This document shows, one piece after another, positions 16,853 to 25,470 of a stretch of 64,000 bases of DNA. Under the pieces are notes generated by a model. That model made no database searches. It had not been told where the DNA came from and worked only from the letters and a program-made list of their open reading frames with translations. Location of the stretch: contig JBOFGK010000034.1 in the NCBI GenBank assembly GCA_051649085.1, positions 1 through 64,000 on the forward strand, read 5' to 3'. Every line of letters starts with the position of its first letter. The first letter of the stretch is position 1. A program made the position numbers and the translations under genes. The DNA is from JBOFGK01 sp051649085. GTDB lineage: Bacteria > Bacillota_I > Bacilli_A > UBA3375.

Positions 16853-17254
16853 TTAAAATTCTGTTTCTAAAACTACCATCTTTTCCATTATTGAATAACT
16901 TGCTTTTCCTTCTAAGTTTACAAAAGCACCTGTCGCCGTTTCTGGTTTAATTGTTAATTTTGAAAATAAACCACTTGCATATTCTCCTGCTTCTAAAAAC
17001 ACAATTGTTCCGGCTTTACCATTAATCTCTCCCTTGAATTTCGAATAACCTGTAAAAGTCGAAACTGCGGCATGAGGATTATTTTCATCATAATTTGTAT
17101 AGTGAATTACATAACAAGCTTTTATTGTTCCCTCTAACCAACCTTTAACAATGTATGTTACATGTGCAACACTTAGATCATTTTCATTAGAAAAATTTTC
17201 AATTTTTGGTTCATCCCAACCCGTTACTTCTAATATTGATTTATTCATCGTCAT
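16853..17254 (-). CDS. DUF3224 family protein
   Basis: 133 residues, all-beta in character, with the DUF3224 pattern: WDEPKIENFSNENDLSVAHV, then VKGWLEGTIKACYVIHY, GYSKFKGEINGKAGTIVF and FLEAGEYASGLFSKLTI. The family is small, cytoplasmic and of unknown function, probably a lipocalin-like barrel. The start overlaps the end of rmuC by 14 bp, so it is the last gene of the dnaX-rmuC-DUF3224 run. AGGAG sits four bases before the ATG. Confidence 0.85.
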   Translation of the reverse strand: MTMNKSILEVTGWDEPKIENFSNENDLSVAHVTYIVKGWLEGTIKACYVIHYTNYDENNPHAAVSTFTGYSKFKGEINGKAGTIVFLEAGEYASGLFSKLTIKPETATGAFVNLEGKASYSIMEKMVVLETEF

Positions 17255-18293
17255 CCACTCCTATCTCACCTTGATTTATTTTATCGAATTTTTTAATTAA
17301 TTTATTTGCGGTTATTGAAACATCATTTATATCTTTATATACACGCTCATTTGATTTCATCAAATTAACAAATCTTGTATTCAACCGTTCAAATTCTTGA
17401 CCTAAATCTTTCAAATGTTGATCAATTACTTTAGCATGTTCTGCTCGCTTAATGTCTCTAAGCAGTATTTGCAGAATGTTTAACACCGCTACAATTGTTG
17501 TTGGAGATGTAATAGCAACCTTTTTCTGATGAGCTAAATCAATTAAGTCTTGATGATAAGCATTGATTTCTGAAAAAATAGCTTCTGATGGAATAAACAT
17601 TATTGCCTGATCAGCGGTTTCTCCTTCAATTATATATTTAGACGCAATATCATTAATGTGTTTTTTCACATTGTTTTTAAATTCTTTTCGATATTTATCT
17701 AAAATTATTTTATCTAAATCATCTACAATCATCTTTTCATAATTTTCTAAAGGAAATTTTGAATCAATAGCTATCATTCCTAATGGAGCTGGTGCATGAA
17801 TTACAAAATCAACTTTTACTCCCGTTGATAAGCTTACTTGTTCGGCAAATAAATTGTCATTTTTTTCACCAAAAATTGATTGAAAAATTGTTTGTAGTTG
17901 CAACTCACCATACATTCCTCGTGTTTTTTTATCTCCAAGTATTCTTTTTAAACTATCAATGCTTGAACCAAGTTCTAATAATTGTTGTTGACTTGCATCT
18001 AATTTTGCAACTTTACCCATTATTTGATTAATACTATTAGCAATTTGAACGTTTTGATTCGTTAATCGATTATCTACTTTTGCCAAATTCATTTCATCTT
18101 TTTGAGCAAGTTCAATTGATTGATTAGAAATTCGATTTTCTAAAGCTGTTTGTAGAAAAACAATTTGTTTTTCTAATTGTTGAATTGCTGATTTCTCAAT
18201 TGCTCTTTTACTTTTTTGATTTAGAATAATTAACATTCCTATAATAATTAAGATAATAATATTGATTACTGCTAGTCCAATTAAAAGCTGCAT
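17241..18293 (-). CDS. rmuC: RmuC family DNA recombination protein
   Basis: 350 residues: an N-terminal membrane helix (about 3-24), a coiled coil (about 30-110) and the RmuC nuclease-like domain (about 120-310; GELQLQTIFQSIF, VDFVIHAPAPLGMIAIDSKF, PLENYEKM, IMFIPSEAIFSEI). The conserved IDSKFPLENY segment fits the PD-(D/E)XK-like core. RmuC limits inversions and has a poorly understood role in DNA handling. It lies 24 bp downstream of dnaX, where many Firmicutes have yaaK-recR. Confidence 0.93.
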   Translation of the reverse strand: MQLLIGLAVINIIILIIIGMLIILNQKSKRAIEKSAIQQLEKQIVFLQTALENRISNQSIELAQKDEMNLAKVDNRLTNQNVQIANSINQIMGKVAKLDASQQQLLELGSSIDSLKRILGDKKTRGMYGELQLQTIFQSIFGEKNDNLFAEQVSLSTGVKVDFVIHAPAPLGMIAIDSKFPLENYEKMIVDDLDKIILDKYRKEFKNNVKKHINDIASKYIIEGETADQAIMFIPSEAIFSEINAYHQDLIDLAHQKKVAITSPTTIVAVLNILQILLRDIKRAEHAKVIDQHLKDLGQEFERLNTRFVNLMKSNERVYKDINDVSITANKLIKKFDKINQGEIGVDDDE

Positions 18294-18317
18294 ATTCCTC
18301 CTTTCGATGATCTTTGA

Positions 18318-19988
18318 TTATTTTTTTCTTACTTTGTCTTCACCGAAAAATTTTATCGCTGTTTGTAAAACACCATTTTCTTTTTGTGTTTTTTTCTCTA
18401 AAAACTCTCGTCGAATTGTTTGCCATTCTTGGTGACCTAATAGTTCTATCCACAATTCTCTTTGTAATGCCTTCATAAAGATTCTTTGGATTTCACTAAC
18501 TCGACCTAAATAAGCTTCCTTGACCGAATCATCAATTATTATAATACATCCTTTTGGACTAGCTGCTTGAACTTTAGAGAGCTCAAAAAATTTAGCTAAA
18601 CCATATTTTTGTTCTGCTTCTAATTCATCTTTAATTAAAAAATATAAATTTGCATATTCATTTTTATGATTTTTAGTTGCCTCTTCTAAAATATCATCAA
18701 TGTGAATTTTTTTCGGGATTCTTACTTCGGGCATTATCGATGCTTCAAACAAATTTTCTGTTTTTTTTGTTTGTTCTTCTATACTTGTTTCACTAACATC
18801 AATCGATTCATCATAATTCATTTCTTGTCGCTCGATTATTTCAGGACTTGCTGCTGAAATTGATTCTGTTTCTGAAATAGTTGACTGTAAATTTGGCATT
18901 TCAGGTTGCATTGTCACTTGCTTATTTAAAAATTTTGGTTCTGTAATGAACGTTGGCTGTTTAATTTCTAGTGCTTTACACATTTCAATTAATTTAATTT
19001 CAACTAGGATTGTCGACATTTTTACTGTTCGAAGATTATTCATTATTTCAGCAAAGTCACTAATCATCCCAATTAATCGTTCTTTTTGAACATCATCAGT
19101 AATTTGTTCTAATAGTAAATCACGAAGATAATATTGGAAGTTTAAAACAAAATTTAATTCATCAATCCCGTTTGCAACTAATTGATGCCAAATTTGTAAC
19201 ACTGTTTCTACGTTTCTATCTAACAATGCATTTAATAATTGATTATTAATGTTTTTTGTAGCTATTTGTAAATTTTCCACAACTGTTTGTTCTGTGACCT
19301 CAATCCCGCTTGCAATAACTTTGTCACTTAAACTTAGAGCATCACGCATTGAACCATCTGCTAATTTAGCGATTGATTCAACACCATCATCATCGTAATT
19401 TATTGCTTCTTGTTCAAAAATATTTTTTAAATGGTTAATCATTATTGTTTTTTCAATTCGACGAAAATCAAATCGCTGACATCTAGATAAAATTGTTAAT
19501 GGAATTTTATTTACTTCTGTAGTTGCCAAGATAAAAATAGCATGTTTTGGTGGCTCTTCAAGTGTTTTAAGTAAAGCGTTAAATGCTCCTTTACTAAGCA
19601 TATGAACCTCATCGATAATATAAACTTTATATTTTAATGTTAGCGGTAAGAACTTTACATTATCGATTAGATTACGAATTTCATCTACCCCATTATTACT
19701 TGCGGCATCTAATTCATAAATATCTGGAATCTCTTGTTCCAATTGAAACTTTAGACATGCATCACATTCTCCACAAAGTGGTTTTTCAAGATTATAACAG
19801 TTCACACTTTTTGCGAAAATTTTTGCAATTGAAGTTTTTCCTGTACCTCTTGTTCCATTAAATAAATAGGCATGTGCAACTTGTTCGTTTTTAATTGCAT
19901 TTAATAATGTCTTTACGATTAATTCTTGACCTTTTACTTCTGCAAATGTATTTGGTCGATATTTACGATACAGTGTTTGTCTAGCCAT
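18318..19988 (-). CDS. dnaX: DNA polymerase III subunits gamma/tau
   Basis: 556 residues. N-terminal clamp-loader AAA+ domain with ARQTLYRKYRPNTFAEVKGQ, Walker A GTRGTGKTSIA, a four-Cys zinc module (CYNLEKPLCGECDACLKF), Walker B IIDEVHMLS and sensor TTEVNKIPLTILSRCQRFDF. The tau-like C-terminal half is diverged and acidic. The open frame extends further upstream, but the ATG at 19988 behind GAGGT matches the family start. First gene of an operon with rmuC, and directly downstream of the SRP RNA gene, an arrangement also known in Bacillus. Confidence 0.96.
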   Translation of the reverse strand: MARQTLYRKYRPNTFAEVKGQELIVKTLLNAIKNEQVAHAYLFNGTRGTGKTSIAKIFAKSVNCYNLEKPLCGECDACLKFQLEQEIPDIYELDAASNNGVDEIRNLIDNVKFLPLTLKYKVYIIDEVHMLSKGAFNALLKTLEEPPKHAIFILATTEVNKIPLTILSRCQRFDFRRIEKTIMINHLKNIFEQEAINYDDDGVESIAKLADGSMRDALSLSDKVIASGIEVTEQTVVENLQIATKNINNQLLNALLDRNVETVLQIWHQLVANGIDELNFVLNFQYYLRDLLLEQITDDVQKERLIGMISDFAEIMNNLRTVKMSTILVEIKLIEMCKALEIKQPTFITEPKFLNKQVTMQPEMPNLQSTISETESISAASPEIIERQEMNYDESIDVSETSIEEQTKKTENLFEASIMPEVRIPKKIHIDDILEEATKNHKNEYANLYFLIKDELEAEQKYGLAKFFELSKVQAASPKGCIIIIDDSVKEAYLGRVSEIQRIFMKALQRELWIELLGHQEWQTIRREFLEKKTQKENGVLQTAIKFFGEDKVRKK

Positions 19989-20010
19989 TTTTACCTCGAT
20001 TTTTAAATTA

Positions 20011-20106
20011 AAAAAAAGTGCCAATAATAGACTAAAATATATACCTTAAGGCTGCTCCAATCAAGTCCTGACCTGGTTCGATATTTATTCCATCTATTAT
20101 GACACT
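20011..20106 (-). ncRNA. ffs: Signal recognition particle RNA (small, 4.5S-like)
   Basis: On the minus strand, CCAGGTCAGGAC and GGAGCAGCC form the conserved SRP domain IV with its asymmetric loop. The ends (AGTGTCATAATAG and CTATTATTGGCACT) pair into a long closing stem, and the 3' end runs into seven or more U residues that act as terminator. Roughly 90 nt, so it is the short form lacking the Alu domain. It binds Ffh and targets membrane proteins. It lies between a promoter and dnaX. Confidence 0.92.
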
Positions 20107-20111
20107 TTTTA

Positions 20112-20140
20112 ATTATACCATAATTCTTTTTAATTGTCTT
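20112..20140 (-). promoter_or_regulatory. Promoter of the SRP RNA gene
   Basis: Read on the minus strand: AAGACA (20135-20140), 17-bp spacer, TGGTATAAT with the -10 at 20112-20117, six bases before the RNA start. Confidence 0.75.
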
Positions 20141-20447
20141 TAATATCTTCTTTTTTTTTCGTCCTTTTTTCATTCATACTGTTCTTTTTTCTCGTTACTT
20201 GTTTATCCAGTTTTAATAATTTTCCGTATAGTTTTTTTCAATCAACGTTGTCATTTTTCTCCTTTTCTTTAAAGCATATTTTATTAATCTATTAAAAAAT
20301 ACACACAAAAAACACTGTTATACGCCTACTGAAATATACTTTTTCTTATTTTTATGATATACTATTTGTGTACGCACTTAAATAGTGAGTATCTTAAATT
20401 AAATTTATGCAAACAAGAATTAAAAATATATTAGTAAAAGGAGTTTT
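20141..20447. other. Strand-switch intergenic region upstream of yugP
   Basis: T-rich on the plus strand, between divergent SRP RNA/dnaX and yugP. Contains one TTATCCAGT (seven of nine to a classical DnaA box) and a TGATATACT near 20355 that may be the yugP -10. AAAAGGAG precedes the yugP ATG. To its right nearly all genes are on the plus strand. Confidence 0.4.
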
Positions 20448-21128
20448 ATGCTTGATTTTGTAGCACAGAATAGCTTATTGGTCTTTGTCATTATTTTGAT
20501 TTTACCTTTAATGGCTTCAATTAATGTTAATAGTACATTTAAACGTTTTTCAAAAATACCGGTTCAAAGTCAAATGACTGGTGCAGAAGTTGCCCGTTTT
20601 ATTTTACAAAGTGAAGGTATTACAAATGTCCAAGTTTTACAAACTGGAGGAAAATTATCTGATAATTATAATCCTGCAAACCGAACGGTTAATCTATCAT
20701 CTGATATTTATAATGGAAGAAGTGTTGCCGCGACATGTATTGCTGCACATGAGGTTGGTCATGCGATTCAACATCACAAGGCGTATGCAGGACTTGCGCT
20801 TAGAACTGCAACTTACGGATTAGTACGTATTACATCACCATTTCTTGGATTTACTTTACTTATTGGTATTTGGTCACAAATTTCTGGCTTAATTTATTTG
20901 GGAATCATTGCATTAATTGCTATTTTATTTTTCCAAATTGCAACATTACCAGTTGAATTTGATGCCTCAAAACGTGCACTTGCCAAAATAAAAAATTTAA
21001 ATTTAGTTACAACATCTGAATATTCTGGAGCACAAAGCGTTTTAAATGCTGCTGCTATGACATATGTTACAGCTGTTGTTGTTACTCTTTTAAACATTTT
21101 ACGACTATTTGCAATGACAAGAGATTAA
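20448..21128 (+). CDS. yugP: YugP-type membrane zinc metallopeptidase
   Basis: 226 residues with an N-terminal helix (about 8-25), a zinc motif HEVGHAIQH (about residues 101-109) and three more hydrophobic helices at the C-terminal side. The region before the motif (SVAATCIAAHEVGHAIQH) and the later PVEFDASKRAL fit the zinc_peptidase_2/YugP family. These are membrane proteases of unclear substrate, predicted to act on the cytoplasmic side. Followed by a terminator. Confidence 0.9.
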   Translation: MLDFVAQNSLLVFVIILILPLMASINVNSTFKRFSKIPVQSQMTGAEVARFILQSEGITNVQVLQTGGKLSDNYNPANRTVNLSSDIYNGRSVAATCIAAHEVGHAIQHHKAYAGLALRTATYGLVRITSPFLGFTLLIGIWSQISGLIYLGIIALIAILFFQIATLPVEFDASKRALAKIKNLNLVTTSEYSGAQSVLNAAAMTYVTAVVVTLLNILRLFAMTRD

Positions 21129-21135
21129 ATAATAT

Positions 21136-21172
21136 TACTATCATTTTCCTTAGTGAAATGATAGTTTTTTTT
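21136..21172 (+). terminator. Intrinsic terminator after yugP
   Basis: ACTATCATTT (21136-21145) pairs with AAATGATAGT, then a run of T. Confidence 0.92.
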
Positions 21173-21188
21173 AGAAAAGTGAGGGAAA

Positions 21189-23477
21189 ATGGAAATACTA
21201 ACACCTGTTAAAGATTTAAAATCTGCTAAAGCAGCAATTCATTTTGGGGCTGATGCTATTTATTTAGGAGCTCCTAGTTTTGGTGCTCGAATGAACGCTA
21301 CTATTACAATTGAAGAAACAGTTGAAATTGTTAAACTTGCAAATAGTTTTCAAGTTGCAACGTTTTTCACCTTTAATAATGTTGTTTTCAATGACGAACT
21401 AGCAAGCTATTTTTCAGAAATCAATCAGGTTTATCTTGCTGGGGCAACGGGCATTATTGTTCAAGATATGGCTCTTGGTGCGATTATCGCTCAATTTTTT
21501 CCTGATCTAGAAGTTCATGCGTCAACACAAATGAATATTATGAATTCTTTTGGTTGTAAAATGCTAAGTGCTAATAATTTTTCAAGAGTTGTCGTACCGC
21601 GTGAAATGAGTTTTGAACGCATAAGTAAACTTCGATTACAAACCGAATTAGCAATCGAGTGCTTTATCCATGGTGCTCTTTGTGTCTCTTATTCTGGTCA
21701 ATGCTTTGATTCAACATTACTTAATACAAATTCTGCAAATCGTGGTCGCTGTTCACAATATTGTCGCATGCCCCAAAGAATTGTTAATACTCGAACTAAT
21801 CGTGTCGTTTCTACTGGACAATATCCATTAAATTTAAAAGACCTGTCAAATATTGCAAATGTTGATAAGTATATAGAAGCTGGTGTTGATTCATTTAAGA
21901 TTGAAGGGCGTTTGAAACAATTTGACTATACTGCTGTAACTACCAGTACTCTTGCAAGTGCACTTGGACGTCGACATGCTCAAAATGATCTGACTGATGT
22001 TTATAATCGTTCCTTTACAAATGGCCGTTTTTTCAATCAAAATGGACTAGATTTAGTAAACTTAAATCGACCTAATAATAATGGACATTTTCTTGGGACT
22101 GTTTCGAAGATTGAAAAGAATAATGATAAAAAATTAGGTTTTTATAAATTTTTAATCACGATTACAACTAATGAAACACTAAGTCTTCAAGATAATATTC
22201 GATTTGTGGCTGAGGGATATGAAGATGGACAAAATATTGATCAGTTAAAAGGTAATCAAGTTTTAAGTAATTGTTCTGTTCCAATCGGGGCCCAAGTCTT
22301 TCGAACTCAAAAAGCCAGTTTATTAGCAAATGTTCATCGTGAACTTGAAGACAATTTCAAAAAACAAATTATCAATGTTAAACTTTCAATTACTACTCGC
22401 TCTGTGTTTTTTTTCATCGATAATCATAAATTTGAATCTGCTATTTCTTTCGAAAAGGCCCAGAAAATGCCAATCACTATAGAAAAAATAAAAGCGCAAC
22501 TTGCTAAAACAAACGATTCTTATTTCTCAATTAATTTAATACAACTAGATTACGATGAAGATTTATTTACACAAATTAAAAATTTAAATACTTTGAAAAG
22601 AGAAATTATTAGTGCATATGAAAAAATCATTTTCAAAGAACGTTTTGAAACAAATTATCAACAACTTATTCAATCAAATGTTTTAGTTGATCAATCAACA
22701 AAATGTCTCACTGCACCAGAAACTGTTAATTATTTCATTGAAGTTAACACACTTGAACAATATAATTTTGTTAAAGAAAATTATGATTATCCAATTTTTG
22801 TTAGTAACTATCGACTTGCAAAAGATATTGCAGCCGAAGACTATTTAGTTTTACCTCGAGTTATTTATGATGATGAAGTTACAGAAATTGAAAAATTTGT
22901 ACAAACTCATGAAAATCTTGTTGTTTCAGAATATTCAATGATTGAAAAGTATCATAGTCGTAATCTAATATCTAACTTTTCATTAAATACAACTAATCAT
23001 TTAAGTCAAAGTTTTTTAAAAACACAAGGTGTTGGAAAACAAATAATATCGATTGAATTAAATGAAAAGAAATTATTGAAATTTATAAACATACACTCAA
23101 TCATTAACATATATGGACGAGTTCCTGTTATGCTTATGGATTATTGTCCAATAAATATGCAAAAAGCTGAAACATGTGGAAGTTGTACAAGATGTCATAA
23201 TGGCGATTATCAATTAGAAGATAATTTTGATCGTAAATTTCCTTTATTATATGAAGGAAATTATCGTATTGGTATGTATTCAGAACGTCCAATCAATCTA
23301 ATAGCTGAGCACTTTTCACTTAAAGCAAAGCACTTTTCTAATTTTCATCTACGTTTCACTGATGAAACAACTCAACAAATAAAAGCAATTATTGAATCTT
23401 TAATTAATCCTAAAAAAATAGAAAGAAAGCTTGAAAACAACTATATTAAAGGAAGTTTCTACAAAGAAATTCTTTAA
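21189..23477 (+). CDS. U32 peptidase-family protein, probable RNA hydroxylation factor
   Basis: 762 residues. N-terminal U32 domain starting MEILTPVKDLKSAKAAIHFG and FGADAIYLGAPSFGAR, with the Cys signature SGQCFDSTLLNTNSANRGRC then SQYCRMPQR, and FKIEGRLKQFDYTA. The long C-terminal half adds a second Cys cluster (MDYCPINMQKAETCGSCTRC). Members of this family (TrhP, RlhA) help form 5-hydroxyuridine in tRNA or 5-hydroxycytidine in 23S rRNA and likely carry an iron-sulfur cluster. The length and the extra domain make it closer to RlhA than to the two-gene YrrN/YrrO form; the exact RNA target is not evident. Confidence 0.88.
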   Translation: MEILTPVKDLKSAKAAIHFGADAIYLGAPSFGARMNATITIEETVEIVKLANSFQVATFFTFNNVVFNDELASYFSEINQVYLAGATGIIVQDMALGAIIAQFFPDLEVHASTQMNIMNSFGCKMLSANNFSRVVVPREMSFERISKLRLQTELAIECFIHGALCVSYSGQCFDSTLLNTNSANRGRCSQYCRMPQRIVNTRTNRVVSTGQYPLNLKDLSNIANVDKYIEAGVDSFKIEGRLKQFDYTAVTTSTLASALGRRHAQNDLTDVYNRSFTNGRFFNQNGLDLVNLNRPNNNGHFLGTVSKIEKNNDKKLGFYKFLITITTNETLSLQDNIRFVAEGYEDGQNIDQLKGNQVLSNCSVPIGAQVFRTQKASLLANVHRELEDNFKKQIINVKLSITTRSVFFFIDNHKFESAISFEKAQKMPITIEKIKAQLAKTNDSYFSINLIQLDYDEDLFTQIKNLNTLKREIISAYEKIIFKERFETNYQQLIQSNVLVDQSTKCLTAPETVNYFIEVNTLEQYNFVKENYDYPIFVSNYRLAKDIAAEDYLVLPRVIYDDEVTEIEKFVQTHENLVVSEYSMIEKYHSRNLISNFSLNTTNHLSQSFLKTQGVGKQIISIELNEKKLLKFINIHSIINIYGRVPVMLMDYCPINMQKAETCGSCTRCHNGDYQLEDNFDRKFPLLYEGNYRIGMYSERPINLIAEHFSLKAKHFSNFHLRFTDETTQQIKAIIESLINPKKIERKLENNYIKGSFYKEIL

Positions 23478-23506
23478 TCTTAATTAAGTTCAGCAAAAAA
23501 AACTAG

Positions 23507-23530
23507 AAAAGCACTAATGTGCTTTTTTTT
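23507..23530 (+). terminator. Intrinsic terminator upstream of the dnaA region
   Basis: AAAAGCAC, TAAT loop, GTGCTTTT and further T residues. Confidence 0.88.
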
Positions 23531-23700
23531 GTGCTTTATTGTGTTTTAAAATAATACGCACCACTTTTTTGCACATAAAAAAGCCTTTTTTTTCATAAAA
23601 ACACTGTGTTTTGTGCATAACTTTTTGTGTTTTTCCTCCTTTTTGCACATTGCACTTCTTTTGTGCACTTTTTTTCTGTGCTTTTCTATGCTATAATATA
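23531..23700. other. Candidate replication origin: repeated GTGCA/TGCAC boxes upstream of dnaA
   Basis: Four nine-base boxes resemble the DnaA box TTATCCACA but with G at position 5: TTTTGCACA at 23567-23575 and 23641-23649, TTATGCACA as complement of 23612-23620, and AAGTGCACA as complement of 23662-23670. Further partial GTGC/GTGTTTT copies and long T runs lie between them. The 170-bp stretch ends in an extended -10 (TGCTATAAT, 23689-23697) for dnaA. Position, repeats and AT-rich tracts fit an origin or a dnaA autoregulatory region. Confidence 0.55.
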
Positions 23701-23721
23701 TACATAGTAACTGGAGGAAAT

Positions 23722-25221
23722 ATGATTGAACTACGAAAATGGGATTTAATTTTAGAGGAATTAACAAAATCACTTGGGGCTGATAATTTTGTTTTACTTT
23801 TCAGCTCTGCCAAACCGATTCATATTGATAGTAACAAAGTAGTAATAGGGATTGATTCTATTTCCTATATGCTTTTTGAATTGGATCCTAATTTTTCCAA
23901 ACATGTAAAGAATATTTGTCAAACCATTATTGGTAACAATGTTGAACTTTACTTAGAAGAAAATGATCAAAAAAAACGCAATCTTTTTTATGACAATTAT
24001 GAAAAACAAAATAAACCTTTTGTTGCTCATTTTGAAGAAAATGAAACAAAAACTTCTGATTATATAGAAGAAAAGCCAAAGATTTCTGAAGAAAAGCAAA
24101 TTATGTCTCAAAATCATACTTCTATTCTTGAAAGCAATGGAACTATTTCAACTAGTTCTAATGACTTTAAAATTAACAGTTATCAAGAGTCACATCTTCG
24201 TGCTAATTTCACATTTAAAAATTTCTTTTATTCTTATGAAAATAAACAAATTATCAAAGCTTGTAAAATGATTATTGATAATATTTCTAAACCAGATTTT
24301 AATCCTTTCTTTTTATATGGACAAAGTGGTATTGGAAAAACACATTTAATTAATGCGATTGGAAATGAAATTTTTAAACTTAATAAAAATTTAAATGTTT
24401 ATTATACAACTGCGACTGATTTTCTTGAAGAATATACAAATTTATTTAAAGGTGGTCTGACTAATGTTGACGCTACCGATTCATTTAAAGAAAAATACTA
24501 TAAGCTTGATGTTCTTTTCTTTGATGATATTCAAATTTTAGAAGGGAAAGAGTCTACGCTTATTGAATTTTTTTCAATTTTCGAAAAACTACGTACAAAT
24601 GATAAAATGATTATTATTACATCTGATAAAAAACCTGAAGATATTCATTTTGAAGAACGTTTAATTACACGTTTTACATCTGGGCTTTCATTAGAAATAG
24701 AAGCGCCAAATTCAGACACTAAAAGACAAATATTTAATTACTATGCTGATCAAAAAAGTTTAGAAATTGAAGAAAGTGCCGTTAATATTTTTATTGAAAA
24801 TTCTAACAATATTCGTGCTTTACTTGGATATTTAAATACAATCACACTTTATTCAATCAATGATGATTTAGATTCACCAATTTTCACAAAACAACAAGCT
24901 TTACAACTTATTAATTCTTCTACTGGAAATATTAATAAACTTACCGCTCAAGAGATCATTCGCATTGTATGCACCTATTTTGAGATTGATGTGCAAGATA
25001 TTGTGTCTAATTCTAAAAAAGCTAAATTTGTCAATGCTCGTCGCTTTGCATCATACTTTTTATATACAAAATTAAAGCTTCCTTTTAAGAAAATAGCACT
25101 ATACCTTGGATTACGTGAGCACACTAGTGCGATGAGAGCCGTTCGCGAGATTGAAAATAAACATGATACAGTAAAATATCGAGTTGATTATGAAAAATTG
25201 ACAAAATATATGAATGGATAA
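23722..25221 (+). CDS. dnaA: Chromosomal replication initiator DnaA
   Basis: 499 residues. Domain I (about 1-80), a variable linker (80-150), AAA+ domain III with Walker A GQSGIGKTHLINAIGNE (about 200) and Walker B LFFDDIQIL, arginine-finger region ERLITRFTSG, and C-terminal DNA-binding domain IV. The usual GRDHTTV signature is changed to LREHTSAM (about 463-470), suggesting altered box recognition. ATG at 23722 follows GGAGGAAA; the open frame upstream reads through the box cluster and is not coding. Downstream an amino-acid permease separates it from dnaN. Confidence 0.96.
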   Translation: MIELRKWDLILEELTKSLGADNFVLLFSSAKPIHIDSNKVVIGIDSISYMLFELDPNFSKHVKNICQTIIGNNVELYLEENDQKKRNLFYDNYEKQNKPFVAHFEENETKTSDYIEEKPKISEEKQIMSQNHTSILESNGTISTSSNDFKINSYQESHLRANFTFKNFFYSYENKQIIKACKMIIDNISKPDFNPFFLYGQSGIGKTHLINAIGNEIFKLNKNLNVYYTTATDFLEEYTNLFKGGLTNVDATDSFKEKYYKLDVLFFDDIQILEGKESTLIEFFSIFEKLRTNDKMIIITSDKKPEDIHFEERLITRFTSGLSLEIEAPNSDTKRQIFNYYADQKSLEIEESAVNIFIENSNNIRALLGYLNTITLYSINDDLDSPIFTKQQALQLINSSTGNINKLTAQEIIRIVCTYFEIDVQDIVSNSKKAKFVNARRFASYFLYTKLKLPFKKIALYLGLREHTSAMRAVREIENKHDTVKYRVDYEKLTKYMNG

Positions 25222-25470
25222 TGTGCTTGTTTTTACTAGGCCAACACTGACTTTATTTAGAAAAGCGCAATAGCACGAGACTAATACTATTACTATTTTA
25301 TAGTTATTAGTAATATATACGCATACGCTCTTTTCCAATTTTTATTTTCTTTTTAACGAATATATACATAATTATTTTGTTTTTGATATACTATTAATAA
25401 ATAAAATTAAGTTATTATAAGTAGATTTCTTAAATTTTATTAAGTATTAAGTATATTGATTGGAGAAAGT
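25222..25470 (+). other. Intergenic region dnaA-permease
   Basis: AT-rich, with an inverted repeat TATTACTA (25288-25295)/TAGTAATA (about 25308-25315) and a TGATATACT near 25387 that may be the permease -10. No DnaA-box cluster like that upstream of dnaA was seen here. Confidence 0.35.

Noticed and set aside
23546..23773. Minus-strand open frame of 75 codons upstream of dnaA
   Set aside because: Low-complexity Lys/Phe/Cys-rich translation running through the box cluster into dnaA, with no ribosome site.
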